Shown piece after piece: positions 51,711-59,750 of a DNA stretch of 64,000 nt (position 1 is the first letter of the stretch; each line of letters begins with the position of its first letter). Source of the stretch: Lysinibacillus piscis (GTDB taxonomy: Bacteria; Bacillota; Bacilli; Bacillales_A; Planococcaceae); the NCBI RefSeq assembly GCF_026012395.1, contig NZ_BRZA01000006.1:1-64000 (forward strand). The letters are read 5' to 3'. The position numbers and the translations under genes were made by a program. The notes under the pieces are model-generated. The model did no database searches, was not told the origin of the DNA, and saw nothing but the letters and a program-made list of their open reading frames with translations.

Positions 51711-52415
51711 ATGGAACCAACTATTTTAATTGTAGATGATGAGGCAGATTTAGCCAATCTATTAAAAATATCTTTACAGCGAGAAGGCTATCACCATATA
51801 TACACGGCTGGCTCTATTGAAGAGGCATGGACAAGCTTTCAACAGGTATCCCCTGATATCGTGTTACTGGATGTAATGCTACCAGATGGTGAAGGCTACG
51901 ATTTATGTAGGCGTATTCGAGAAACTTCACATATACCTGTGCTCTTTATGTCAGCTAAAAATGAGGAAATTGATAAGATTTTGGGACTTGCTATTGGCGG
52001 TGATGATTATATTACAAAGCCTTTTAGCCCAAAAGAAGTAGCTTATCGTGTCAAAGCACAATTACGTCGAGCTGGCTACCTAGCGCAAGAAACACCCTCG
52101 TTCATTCAAGTAGGCCCTTTCCAGATAAATAGCGATGCAACAGAGGTACAGAAGGATGATGTACTGTTAGAATTAACGGCGAAGGAAGTTGGCTTGATGG
52201 CTTGTTTCATGCACAATCCCAATCGCATATTAAGCAAAGAAACATTGTTTGAGCGTGTTTGGGGTGAGGGTTTTTTCGGCTCTGATAATACGGTGATGGT
52301 ACATATTCGACGTCTGCGAGAAAAAGTAGAAACTAATCCGTCAAAGCCTGTTTATATTACAACCGTTAAAGGGCTTGGCTATAAATTTGTTGTACCAAAA
52401 GAGGCTTCCAAATGA
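51711..52415 (+). CDS. OmpR-family response regulator
   Basis: 234 residues. Receiver with Asp54 ('DIVLLDVMLPDGEGYD') and Lys in 'YITKPFSPKE'; winged-helix DNA-binding domain from about 130 ('VMVHIRRLREKVETNPSK'). AAGGA lies upstream of ATG 51711. Its stop overlaps the kinase start by four bases (ATGA), so the two are translated together. Target genes are not evident from the sequence. Confidence 0.95.
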   Translation: MEPTILIVDDEADLANLLKISLQREGYHHIYTAGSIEEAWTSFQQVSPDIVLLDVMLPDGEGYDLCRRIRETSHIPVLFMSAKNEEIDKILGLAIGGDDYITKPFSPKEVAYRVKAQLRRAGYLAQETPSFIQVGPFQINSDATEVQKDDVLLELTAKEVGLMACFMHNPNRILSKETLFERVWGEGFFGSDNTVMVHIRRLREKVETNPSKPVYITTVKGLGYKFVVPKEASK

Positions 52416-53776
52416 AATGGAAGCTCACTGCACGTTTTTTATTCTCTGTCCTAGCGATTGTAGTCATTGTGATTTTTGTTAATACAGCTATTTTCATCGC
52501 ACTATTACTCAATCAACAAATGAGTAACTATGAAGACGCATGGATGAATAATGACGAAGATTTTGTGCGCACATTTCAACGTTATATTGAAATAAAGGAT
52601 GGACTACCTTTTGTTTATGAAGAGGGTTTACAGCTTTTACATGGACGCAATGCTTGGATTCAGCTTTTGAGCCCCAATGGCGATGTACTTGATTCATATT
52701 TCACGCCAAGCAATGCTCCTTCACATTATGCACCTATTGACTTAGTTCAGGTGTATAAATATAAAGAATTCGGTGGGGACACAACTGTCTATATAGGGGC
52801 GAAGGACAATATTAGCTATTTAATTGGCATTGAAGGAAGTAATGTTTCAAGAATGATTATGCATATTTCGGGTGCATCTGTACTACAGTGGATTGGGAAA
52901 TTAGGGCTTTTTATTATCATCGCTGACTTGCTCGTAGCTACGCTTGTTGGCTGGCTTTTTGGTCGTACACTCACAAAGCCTCTATATGCACTGATTGAAC
53001 GCATTCAACATTTAAAAAGCCATAAACCTGTACCAAATGATGTTCAACGTGGTGTCTATCAGCCTGTTTTTGAACAATTAAACGATGTATCCCGTGAACT
53101 GTCGCAATTAGAGCAATTACGTGATGAGTGGATTAGCAATGTATCTCATGATATGAAAACGCCACTCGCTTCCATTCGTGGCTATGCTGAGCTATTAAAT
53201 GACGGCTCTGAACATGCCGAGTATGCACAAATTATTGAAAAGCAATCCTTGCATATGCAAGAATTACTAGACGACTTGAATTTAACAATGCGTTTAAAGC
53301 ATGGTAAACTCCCTCTTGCATTGGAAGAAGTCAATATTGTTCCATTTTTAAGGGAAATTGTGATTGACGTACTGAATACACCACAATTTGAACAGGCTAC
53401 GATTGAGTTTGATGCCTCTACAAATAAGGTGATACAATCCATAGATATTCATTTTATGCGACGTGCCATCCTTAATTTTATCCACAATGCGTTATTGCAT
53501 AATGAGGCTGATGTAACGGTGCGTATTCATGTAGATGATACGACAATTACCATCACAGATAATGGTAAAGGGATTGCAGCCGAGGATCTTGAGCATATTT
53601 TTGAGCGCTATTACCGTGGGACAAATACAGAGCAAACTATTGGCACGGGGCTAGGAACAGCGATTGCACGAGATATTATTCAGGCACATGGCGGTACGGT
53701 AAGCATTAGCTCTGAGATACAAAAAGGCACAACAGTATCGATACAGTTTAAACGTCATTATGAAAAAAGGGGATGA
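52412..53776 (+). CDS. Membrane sensor histidine kinase
   Basis: 454 residues. Two membrane segments (about 9-31 and 152-182) flank a ~120-residue extracellular domain. HAMP, then HisKA with His246 ('NVSHDMKTPLASIRGYAELL'), then HATPase with N box ('LNFIHNALLHN'), 'DNGKGI' and 'GTGLGTAIARDI'. Partner of the preceding response regulator by overlap. The long sensor domain is unlike the short BceS type, so it is not obviously the partner of the ABC transporter at 55-58 kb. Confidence 0.95.
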   Translation: MKWKLTARFLFSVLAIVVIVIFVNTAIFIALLLNQQMSNYEDAWMNNDEDFVRTFQRYIEIKDGLPFVYEEGLQLLHGRNAWIQLLSPNGDVLDSYFTPSNAPSHYAPIDLVQVYKYKEFGGDTTVYIGAKDNISYLIGIEGSNVSRMIMHISGASVLQWIGKLGLFIIIADLLVATLVGWLFGRTLTKPLYALIERIQHLKSHKPVPNDVQRGVYQPVFEQLNDVSRELSQLEQLRDEWISNVSHDMKTPLASIRGYAELLNDGSEHAEYAQIIEKQSLHMQELLDDLNLTMRLKHGKLPLALEEVNIVPFLREIVIDVLNTPQFEQATIEFDASTNKVIQSIDIHFMRRAILNFIHNALLHNEADVTVRIHVDDTTITITDNGKGIAAEDLEHIFERYYRGTNTEQTIGTGLGTAIARDIIQAHGGTVSISSEIQKGTTVSIQFKRHYEKRG

Positions 53777-53782
53777 ATCTGT

Positions 53783-53959
53783 ATGAAACTTTACTTAATC
53801 TTGATGTCCCTCGGTTCTATTCTAGTGCTAGCAATTCGGGTAGTGACAGATTATCAAAATAATAGCAATCCGTTTCACGAACCGCTCTTAGCCCTTAATT
53901 ATGTAATTCTTATTTTTTGGATTATCTTTTTTCCTATTATGTATTTTAAAAAATGCTGA
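53783..53959 (+). CDS. Small two-helix membrane protein after the kinase gene
   Basis: 58 residues. The hydrophobic stretches 'LYLILMSLGSILVLAI' and 'LNYVILIFWIIFFPIMYF' are separated by a polar loop ('TDYQNNSNPFHEP'). AAGGGG is 10 bases before the ATG and overlaps the end of the kinase gene; the gap is 6 bases. It should be cotranscribed with the two-component system. It could modulate the kinase in the membrane, as other small proteins do; that is inference. No family is recognised. Confidence 0.7.
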   Translation: MKLYLILMSLGSILVLAIRVVTDYQNNSNPFHEPLLALNYVILIFWIIFFPIMYFKKC

Positions 53960-54055
53960 TTGGATTGCATTCTAGTTATGCCTGATCTTTTTTAATAAAA
54001 AATTTTTAAGTCATTTCTCATCCGCTTCAACACTTTTTTCTCATTAAAAGATAAA

Positions 54056-54101
54056 TACCCTATACGATAGTCTTTTTTCAAAGTTTATATCGTATAGGGT
54101 A
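54056..54101. terminator. Long perfect hairpin, probable terminator
   Basis: TACCCTATACGATA (54056-54069) pairs perfectly with TATCGTATAGGGTA (54088-54101) over an 18-base loop with a T-run. It follows the two-component operon and could serve both strands. The stretch 53960-54055 holds no gene. Confidence 0.65.
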
Positions 54102-54135
54102 CATTTTATAAATCACGTCCACGAAGTGGTTTTTA

Positions 54136-54321
54136 TTACTTATATTTCTTTGCTAAATGCTTATAAGCATAATACAAAATTATGAAAAAAAGTATTCTGT
54201 AAATAAATTTATATAATAAGAAAAAGGTTTTATGTTCATCAGTTAGAACATAAAGAATAAATCCACTAAAAAGATAAAGAAATATAATTGAAATTAGTTT
54301 TAATTTTTCGCTCAATTTCAA
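54136..54321 (-). CDS. Small membrane protein, unknown
   Basis: 61 residues with two hydrophobic segments ('ISIIFLYLFSGFILYVL' and 'YKFIYRILFFIILYYAY') and a Lys-rich end. It starts with TTG, overlapping the stop of the ORF upstream (54318). The ribosome site (GTGTGGTGA) is weak. AT-rich composition makes chance hydrophobic ORFs possible, but the two-helix pattern with Lys ends looks real. Confidence 0.4.
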   Translation of the reverse strand: MKLSEKLKLISIIFLYLFSGFILYVLTDEHKTFFLLYKFIYRILFFIILYYAYKHLAKKYK

Positions 54322-54698
54322 TCACCACACAACATCAAAATAACCATTATTTGGTTTTTATCTTTAGAATCAAGATAAGAAGCTATTTTTCCCGAAGAAT
54401 CAAGCACATAAGTTAAATAATTAGCAATAAATAGTATATACCGAATCCGGTGGAATATTAGAGATATCGATGCTTTCAATGTTTTTCTAATACCATACTC
54501 CATTTCATTGCGTTCGGCGATATTATCAACCTTCATTGTATGCCGATAAAGAGCAATCGTCAATGAATTCCTATTAGTATGTAATGAATCCGTTCCGTTT
54601 ATTTTAACTGTTGTAAACTGCATTGTTTTGCACGATTTTTTGATACGACAAAACCAATTTTGCATTTTTTGCATGAAATTTTGGTACTGCAAAACCAC
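54318..54698 (-). CDS. Doubtful ORF overlapping a tandem repeat
   Basis: An open frame of up to 126 codons. The first ~35 residues are read from a tandem repeat and look unlike protein ('MVLQYQNFMQKMQNWFCRI'). A shorter version from a Met near residue 66 ('MEYGIRKTLKASISLIF') is more plausible. There is no good ribosome site. The only support is the stop/start overlap with the small membrane protein. No family is recognised. Confidence 0.2.
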   Translation of the reverse strand: MVLQYQNFMQKMQNWFCRIKKSCKTMQFTTVKINGTDSLHTNRNSLTIALYRHTMKVDNIAERNEMEYGIRKTLKASISLIFHRIRYILFIANYLTYVLDSSGKIASYLDSKDKNQIMVILMLCGD

Positions 54699-54699
54699 A
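54619..54699. repeat. Imperfect tandem repeat, two ~39-bp copies
   Basis: Copies at 54619-54657 and 54661-54699 both run TGCATtgTTTTGCAc/TGCATttTTTGCAt, then TTTTgaTAC-type and finally CAAAACCA. The period is 42 bases. Each copy holds a near-palindrome around GCAAAA..TTTTGC. CTGTTG(T/C)AAA also lies on each side. It could be a protein-binding array; function unknown. Confidence 0.65.
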
Positions 54700-54775
54700 T
54701 TTTATTCTTACTGTTGCAAATTCACATCTTTCTGAAATGAAACAATTGTTGTATCAATGCTTTTTCACATATTCG

Positions 54776-54810
54776 AAAAGGGCGATGGAGAACATTTCTC
54801 CTCGCCCTTA
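54776..54810 (-). terminator. Terminator of the ABC transporter/YxeA operon
   Basis: On the minus strand AAGGGCGAGGAGAA pairs with TTCTCCATCGCCCTT (one bulge) and is followed by TTC. It lies 5 bases after the yxeA-like stop. Confidence 0.8.
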
Positions 54811-54814
54811 CCCT

Positions 54815-55177
54815 TCAGGATTTCATTTGTTGTTGTACTTTATTAGGCAACTCATCAAATTGCACTTCATCATATGATGTAACCTCTGTGCCATTTTTCA
54901 CATATAGCTTCAAATAGGCATCCTGACGCAAGTTTTTCTGTGCGGAAAACGTTAGCGCTTTTTCCTCAGCATTTTCATTGTATGCCTCTAGTTCATACCA
55001 GTATGTCTTAAAAATCTCACCATTGTCTGCTTTATCTTCCTTTACTTTCCCATCTGCTGTAATTTGCACATAATATGCATCCTTATTTAAACGGTTAAAG
55101 TCCACAGTCATCAACACCACAAGCCCTGCGACAAGCACTACTAATAATGCACCAATTCCTATGAATACTTTTTTCAT
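54815..55177 (-). CDS. yxeA: YxeA-family protein
   Basis: 120 residues. One N-terminal membrane or signal segment ('IGIGALLVVLVAGLVVL'), then a small beta domain of the YxeA type ('DAYYVQITADGK', 'TYWYELEAYNENAEEKALTF'). In B. subtilis yxeA follows the yxdLM transporter genes, and the order here is the same. The ATG overlaps the permease stop (ATGA). Its exact role is unknown; help with envelope stress is inferred from context. Confidence 0.8.
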   Translation of the reverse strand: MKKVFIGIGALLVVLVAGLVVLMTVDFNRLNKDAYYVQITADGKVKEDKADNGEIFKTYWYELEAYNENAEEKALTFSAQKNLRQDAYLKLYVKNGTEVTSYDEVQFDELPNKVQQQMKS

Positions 55178-57036
55178 GATTTCGTCTCCTGTCTAACAAT
55201 TTTATAAAATGAACGCACTGTTACTACATAATAAATTGCATAAATAGCTGAATAGATAAGCATCCAAATAATTACAGGTTTCGTAATATTCATATTTAGA
55301 AGCTGTGACAAGGCAATGAGTGCAAATGTACTATGCACAATCCCGATAAGTAGTGGCGCGCTGAAAATAACCGCTACTTGCCCTGCTACTGTTTTCAATA
55401 TTTGCTTACTATTCACACCAATTTTATTTAAAATAGCATATTTGGCTTGATCTTCTTCCGCTTCTGTTAATACTTTGAAATAAATAATACTGCCTGTTGC
55501 AGCTAAAAAGACTAGCCCTAAAAAGCTACCAACGAATAGTAATGAGCCAACCATCGCTAAGCTTTCTTCATAGCTTTGTGGCACACTGGAAAAGCTGTCC
55601 TGTTGTTCCGATGATAACTGTTGATAAATTTCCTTTGAAACAGCCTTTTGCTTCAAGTCATCGTTCAAACCAACCACCTGCATTGTGACAGCCTCTGCAT
55701 CTGTCGTAGCAAATTCATCATCATTGACCACTAATACCGTACCTGCTGGCTGAAAGTTTAGCACGCTGTCTGTATACATTTTATCTACATGGAAAGCATC
55801 ACCATTTGCTAATTTGAAATTTTCTCCTGTGAAATCATGTGAGAAACGTTCATCATAAGTAGCATCTAATACAATTGCTGAGCCTTCTGCAACATGAAGT
55901 TGTTCATCCTTGCCCTGCCACTTTGCTAGACGATTATAATCCGATTCCTTTAAAAGCGTATATTCAAAAAAGGCATGCTCATTATCTACACGTAAATTTT
56001 TTACTGCCAATGACTCGTTATATAAAACGTCTACCTGCGAAAATGACACCGCTTCGCCCTTCCACATAAAGGTATTTGGTAGCATTTGACGCACTGTTGT
56101 CTCAGCATTATAGTACACACCAAAGACACCACCACCTGCTGTAATCGTTGTAGCACTTAAAATTGCAATGATGGATAGTGATTTTGCATTGGCACGAATA
56201 CGGTACAATAATTGCGATACACCGATTAAATTCAAACCCTTCCATGACCAAGCCGTTGCTTTTTTCAATGTGGTTAACACAAACACACTAACACTATGAA
56301 ATAATAAATATGTCCCTGCAATTGTCATAGCTATTACAACTAGCGGTGTGCCTAATGCTGTGAAAAAGCGCCAAATATTGCTTGTAAATATATCTGCTGC
56401 AGATGTATAGTAGCCAAACGCTAATAACGCCACCCCAAAAATGACAGATACAATCGAAGCTCTTGGAATTTGCTCACCTTGCTTTTCTGCATGGAATAGA
56501 TCAATCAATTTAAATTGATAAATCACACGATAGCCCTGTAAAGATGTGAGTAAAAAAAGTACAGCAAAAATGCCTGCCGTATTCATAAGCGCCTGCATCG
56601 AAAATGTTAGCTGTGTAACGACTTCATTGCCCATTAAGCGTACTAAAATCATGAATAATCCTTGTGACACAAAGAAGCCCAAGCCAATCCCTAGCCCAAG
56701 AGAGAGTAGCCCAATCACGATATTTTCAAAAAACAACATAAAGCCAATTTTTTGTTTACGCACACCCAGTAACGAATACAGCGCCACTTCCTTTTTACGC
56801 TTCTTCATAAAAAATGAATTGGAATATGCCATAAAAATAACGATAAAAAATAATAGCACTACAGATGACCCGCTCATTAAGCCTTGAATTTGCTTTGAAG
56901 AGCCCTGTGTATCACTATATTTTAATGTTACAAAGGTAAAGTAAATCACGATACTAAAGACCATCGAGGCAATATATAAAAAATAATTCGATAAATTGCG
57001 TTGAATATTTTTACGTGCCAGACTAAATAACGTCAT
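55174..57036 (-). CDS. BceB/YxdM-type ABC transporter permease
   Basis: 620 residues with about ten membrane segments and a large extracellular domain (about 310-500) before the last three, the layout of BceB-like peptide-resistance permeases. FtsX-type features are seen at both ends ('LARKNIQRNLSNYFLYIASM', 'LLGVRKQKIGFMLFFENI'). ATG at 57036 follows GGGGGTGG; the first GTG at 57045 is less likely. It overlaps the ATPase gene by 14 bases. In this family the transporter detects and removes antimicrobial peptides at the membrane. Confidence 0.9.
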   Translation of the reverse strand: MTLFSLARKNIQRNLSNYFLYIASMVFSIVIYFTFVTLKYSDTQGSSKQIQGLMSGSSVVLLFFIVIFMAYSNSFFMKKRKKEVALYSLLGVRKQKIGFMLFFENIVIGLLSLGLGIGLGFFVSQGLFMILVRLMGNEVVTQLTFSMQALMNTAGIFAVLFLLTSLQGYRVIYQFKLIDLFHAEKQGEQIPRASIVSVIFGVALLAFGYYTSAADIFTSNIWRFFTALGTPLVVIAMTIAGTYLLFHSVSVFVLTTLKKATAWSWKGLNLIGVSQLLYRIRANAKSLSIIAILSATTITAGGGVFGVYYNAETTVRQMLPNTFMWKGEAVSFSQVDVLYNESLAVKNLRVDNEHAFFEYTLLKESDYNRLAKWQGKDEQLHVAEGSAIVLDATYDERFSHDFTGENFKLANGDAFHVDKMYTDSVLNFQPAGTVLVVNDDEFATTDAEAVTMQVVGLNDDLKQKAVSKEIYQQLSSEQQDSFSSVPQSYEESLAMVGSLLFVGSFLGLVFLAATGSIIYFKVLTEAEEDQAKYAILNKIGVNSKQILKTVAGQVAVIFSAPLLIGIVHSTFALIALSQLLNMNITKPVIIWMLIYSAIYAIYYVVTVRSFYKIVRQETKS

Positions 57037-57790
57037 TGACACCACCCCCGATGCTCGCTAACACTTGCAAAATTTCTTGAAAGAATTGCTTACGTGTTTG
57101 CATGCCACGATGAATTTCCTGTGAAAGCTGTCCATCTTGAATAAATAAAATGCGCTGACAGAAGCTCGCTGCAAAAGCATCATGTGTCACCATCATAATT
57201 GTGGCAGCCTGTGATTGATTTAAGTCACTTAAGCTTTCCAATAAATCAGTGGCTGACTTAGAATCCAGCGCCCCTGTTGGCTCATCAGCAAAAATCAGCT
57301 TCGGCTCTGTTACTAATGCACGGGATGAGGCTGTACGCTGCTTTTGCCCACCCGATATTTGGTAAGGATACTTATCAAGTAAATCACTAATACCGAAAAG
57401 CTGCGCAATATGATTTACCTTTTTATGAATATCCTTCGCAGGCACTTTGGCAATCGCCAATGGCAACACAATGTTCTCTCTCACAGTTAAAGAATCGAGT
57501 AAATTATAATCTTGGAAAATAAATCCTAAATTATCACGACGAAAATCTGCTAGCTCAGCATCCTTCATATGCGTTAAATTAACATCACCAATCGTAATAC
57601 CACCAGTCGTTGGTGTATCAATGGTTGCTAGCACATTCAGTAATGTAGATTTTCCTGCACCTGAAGGCCCCATCACCCCAACAAATTCTCCCTTTTCTAC
57701 TGTAAATGTTATATTTGATAGCGCTGTAAATGTATTCGCGCCTTTGCCATATGTTTTTCCTACATTTTGTACTTGTAATAACGACGTCAT
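57023..57790 (-). CDS. BceA/YxdL-type ABC transporter ATP-binding protein
   Basis: 255 residues. Walker A 'GPSGAGKST', Q-loop '[11 protein letters not shown]', signature '[15 protein letters not shown]', Walker B '[13 protein letters not shown]' and switch His ('VTHDAF') are all present. First gene of the three-gene unit, with GAGGTGAG upstream of ATG 57790. It pairs with the permease that overlaps its end. Upstream is an array of CTTAC/GTAAG repeats, probably a response-regulator site. Confidence 0.95.
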   Translation of the reverse strand: MTSLLQVQNVGKTYGKGANTFTALSNITFTVEKGEFVGVMGPSGAGKSTLLNVLATIDTPTTGGITIGDVNLTHMKDAELADFRRDNLGFIFQDYNLLDSLTVRENIVLPLAIAKVPAKDIHKKVNHIAQLFGISDLLDKYPYQISGGQKQRTASSRALVTEPKLIFADEPTGALDSKSATDLLESLSDLNQSQAATIMMVTHDAFAASFCQRILFIQDGQLSQEIHRGMQTRKQFFQEILQVLASIGGGVNDVI

Positions 57791-57818
57791 AAACGCTCAC
57801 CTCTTCTTTCTTGACCTC

Positions 57819-57872
57819 AGTATACCCCCCCAAACTTACAGTAAAATTGTCGTAAGCTTACAACAACCTTAC
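57819..57872 (-). promoter_or_regulatory. Promoter and CTTAC/GTAAG repeat operator of the ABC operon
   Basis: A -10 TATACT is at 57819-57824 (minus strand), with no good -35. CTTAC (plus strand) occurs at 57834, 57857 and 57868, the last two 11 bases apart. GTAAGCTTAC (57852-57861) is a perfect palindrome. This suits an OmpR-type response regulator binding tandem 11-base-spaced sites. No response regulator gene is adjacent. Confidence 0.5.
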
Positions 57873-57888
57873 GTTTATCTACAAACGC

Positions 57889-57926
57889 AAAAAAAAAAGA
57901 CCCACACGCTATACTGTGTGTGAATC
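57889..57926 (-). terminator. Terminator of the peroxidase gene
   Basis: On the minus strand GATTCACAC pairs with GTGTGGGTC, allowing G-T pairs, and is followed by ten T. It overlaps the 3' end of the coding sequence. Confidence 0.75.
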
Positions 57927-58397
57927 CTTTAACACGTTTTGAATATCCTCTTCAAACTTACTTGGCTTATCTGCTGAGCCATAACGCTCTACAACATCTC
58001 CTTCACGATTCACTAAAAACTTCGTGAAATTCCATTTAACACCATTGCCGAGAAAGCCCTTTGCCTGTGACGTCACATGACGAAATACAGGATGTGCCTC
58101 TTTGCCATTCACCAGTACCAAATCATGCATGGGGAATGTCACACCATAGGTTAAACGACATTCAGATGCCGCTTCCTCAGCAGTCGCCAGCTCCTGCTTA
58201 AATTGATTGGACGGGAAGCCTAATACAACAAGGCCCTCATCCTTATATTTGCGATATAGTGCCTCTAGCTCCTCAAACTGTGGTGTAAAGCCACATTTAG
58301 AGGCTGTATTCACAATAAGCATCGCCTTGCCTTTATAGCGTTCTAAGCTATAAATTGTCCCATCCTCTAATGTCACTTCAATATCATAAATGCTCAT
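57909..58397 (-). CDS. Glutathione peroxidase family thiol peroxidase
   Basis: 162 residues. Peroxidatic Cys in 'NTASKCGFTPQFEELE', with the Gln of 'GFPSNQF' and the Trp-Asn of 'VKWNFTKF' completing the active site. Bacterial members with Cys generally use thioredoxin or low-molecular-weight thiols, not glutathione. ATG at 58397 is placed after GGAAGGGAG; the open frame upstream overlaps the reductase gene. It begins 5 bases after the CoA-disulfide reductase gene, giving a small redox operon. Confidence 0.93.
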   Translation of the reverse strand: MSIYDIEVTLEDGTIYSLERYKGKAMLIVNTASKCGFTPQFEELEALYRKYKDEGLVVLGFPSNQFKQELATAEEAASECRLTYGVTFPMHDLVLVNGKEAHPVFRHVTSQAKGFLGNGVKWNFTKFLVNREGDVVERYGSADKPSKFEEDIQNVLKDSHTV

Positions 58398-58402
58398 ACC
58401 AC

Positions 58403-59737
58403 TTACTCCCTTCCATTGATTCTTGCTAGTTGCTGCAATGGGTCCCATACACCATTAAACGGTGGCGCATAAGCTAAGTCCAAATCAAGCAAATCAGGCA
58501 AGGTCATTTTATTGTGCAAAGCTGTCGCAAAGACATCGATGCGCTTATCGACACCTGCTGGTCCTACAATTTGCGCGCCAAGTAGCTGTTGATCTCTTTT
58601 ACGCACAATGACTTTCATATAAATTCGTTTCGCTCCTGGATAATAGCCTGCAATATGACGAGCCGACAATTTGAACGCCTCATAATCAATGCCAATTTCC
58701 TGTGCCTTACGCTCATTTATACCTGTCGAGGCAATCGTTAAATTAAAAAATTTAAAAATCGATGTCCCAACAATGCCACGAAACGGTGCAAACTTCCCTG
58801 CCATATTCAGTCCTGCTAAGCGCCCCTGCTTGTTGGCTGTCGTGCCAAGTGGCATATAGTCTAAACGCTCTGTTACCAAATGGTAGTGTGTTGCACAATC
58901 TCCTGCTGCATAAATATTATCAACCGATGTGCCTAAGTAGCGATTAACTAGCACCGCTCCATTTTTTGCTAAAGCAACACCCGTACCTGCCAAAAATTGC
59001 GTATTTGGCTTGATGCCCACAGCCATAATCACCAAATCTGTTGCAAATACGCCTTGATCTGTAACAACACGCTCCACTCGCTTGTGCCCCTCAAATGCCT
59101 GTAAATTAGCATTCAACACAAGCTCCACACCTTGCAGTTTCGCTTCCTCATGGATGTGCTGTGTAAGCTCCTCATCCAATGTTTTTGCAACATGGCTACT
59201 ACGTTGAATTAATCTGACTTTTTTGCCACAAGCGTGAATGGTTTCTGCCATTTCCAAACCGATATATCCACCACCGATAATCGTCACTTGCTCAATAGTA
59301 GCTGTTAAATCAGCTAATAAATCCTCTAGCTGCGGAATCGTTTTTATGGTATGTATTCCTGCTAAATCTGTCCCTTTTTCTACAGGTATTATTGGGCTTG
59401 CCCCTGTGGCGATTAACAGCTTATCATAAGCCACTTCAAACGGCTCACCAGATGCCTGCATACCAAAAACAAGTTGTCTTTCTACATCAATACCTGCTAC
59501 CTCATGCCCAACACGTGCATCAATACCGTATTTGTCACGAAATGTTGCCACATCTCTTGCAATCAAACGCTTAGTGGAGGAAATGCGTCCATCCACCACA
59601 TAAGGCAAGCCACATTGTCCATATGAATAAATAAATCCTTGTTCTAAAGAGGTAATTTCTGCATGTGGTACATTGCGCTGTATTTCCATAGCCGCTGACA
59701 TCCCAGCAGCATCTCCCCCGATAATGACATATTTCAT
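58403..59737 (-). CDS. cdr: CoA-disulfide reductase
   Basis: 444 residues, FAD/NAD(P)H-dependent. FAD-binding 'YVIIGGDAAGMSAAME' at the start, single redox Cys in 'YSYGQCGLPYVVDGRI' (about 43), NAD-binding 'VTIIGGGYIGLEMAETI' (about 152) and FAD 'NIYAAGDCATHYHLV'. The single-Cys pattern matches CoA-disulfide reductases that keep CoA reduced in bacteria lacking glutathione. ATG at 59737 follows GGGGAG. It is paired with the thiol peroxidase that follows. NADH oxidase or related NOX is the main alternative. Confidence 0.85.
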   Translation of the reverse strand: MKYVIIGGDAAGMSAAMEIQRNVPHAEITSLEQGFIYSYGQCGLPYVVDGRISSTKRLIARDVATFRDKYGIDARVGHEVAGIDVERQLVFGMQASGEPFEVAYDKLLIATGASPIIPVEKGTDLAGIHTIKTIPQLEDLLADLTATIEQVTIIGGGYIGLEMAETIHACGKKVRLIQRSSHVAKTLDEELTQHIHEEAKLQGVELVLNANLQAFEGHKRVERVVTDQGVFATDLVIMAVGIKPNTQFLAGTGVALAKNGAVLVNRYLGTSVDNIYAAGDCATHYHLVTERLDYMPLGTTANKQGRLAGLNMAGKFAPFRGIVGTSIFKFFNLTIASTGINERKAQEIGIDYEAFKLSARHIAGYYPGAKRIYMKVIVRKRDQQLLGAQIVGPAGVDKRIDVFATALHNKMTLPDLLDLDLAYAPPFNGVWDPLQQLARINGRE

Positions 59738-59750
59738 TGAACCATCTCCC

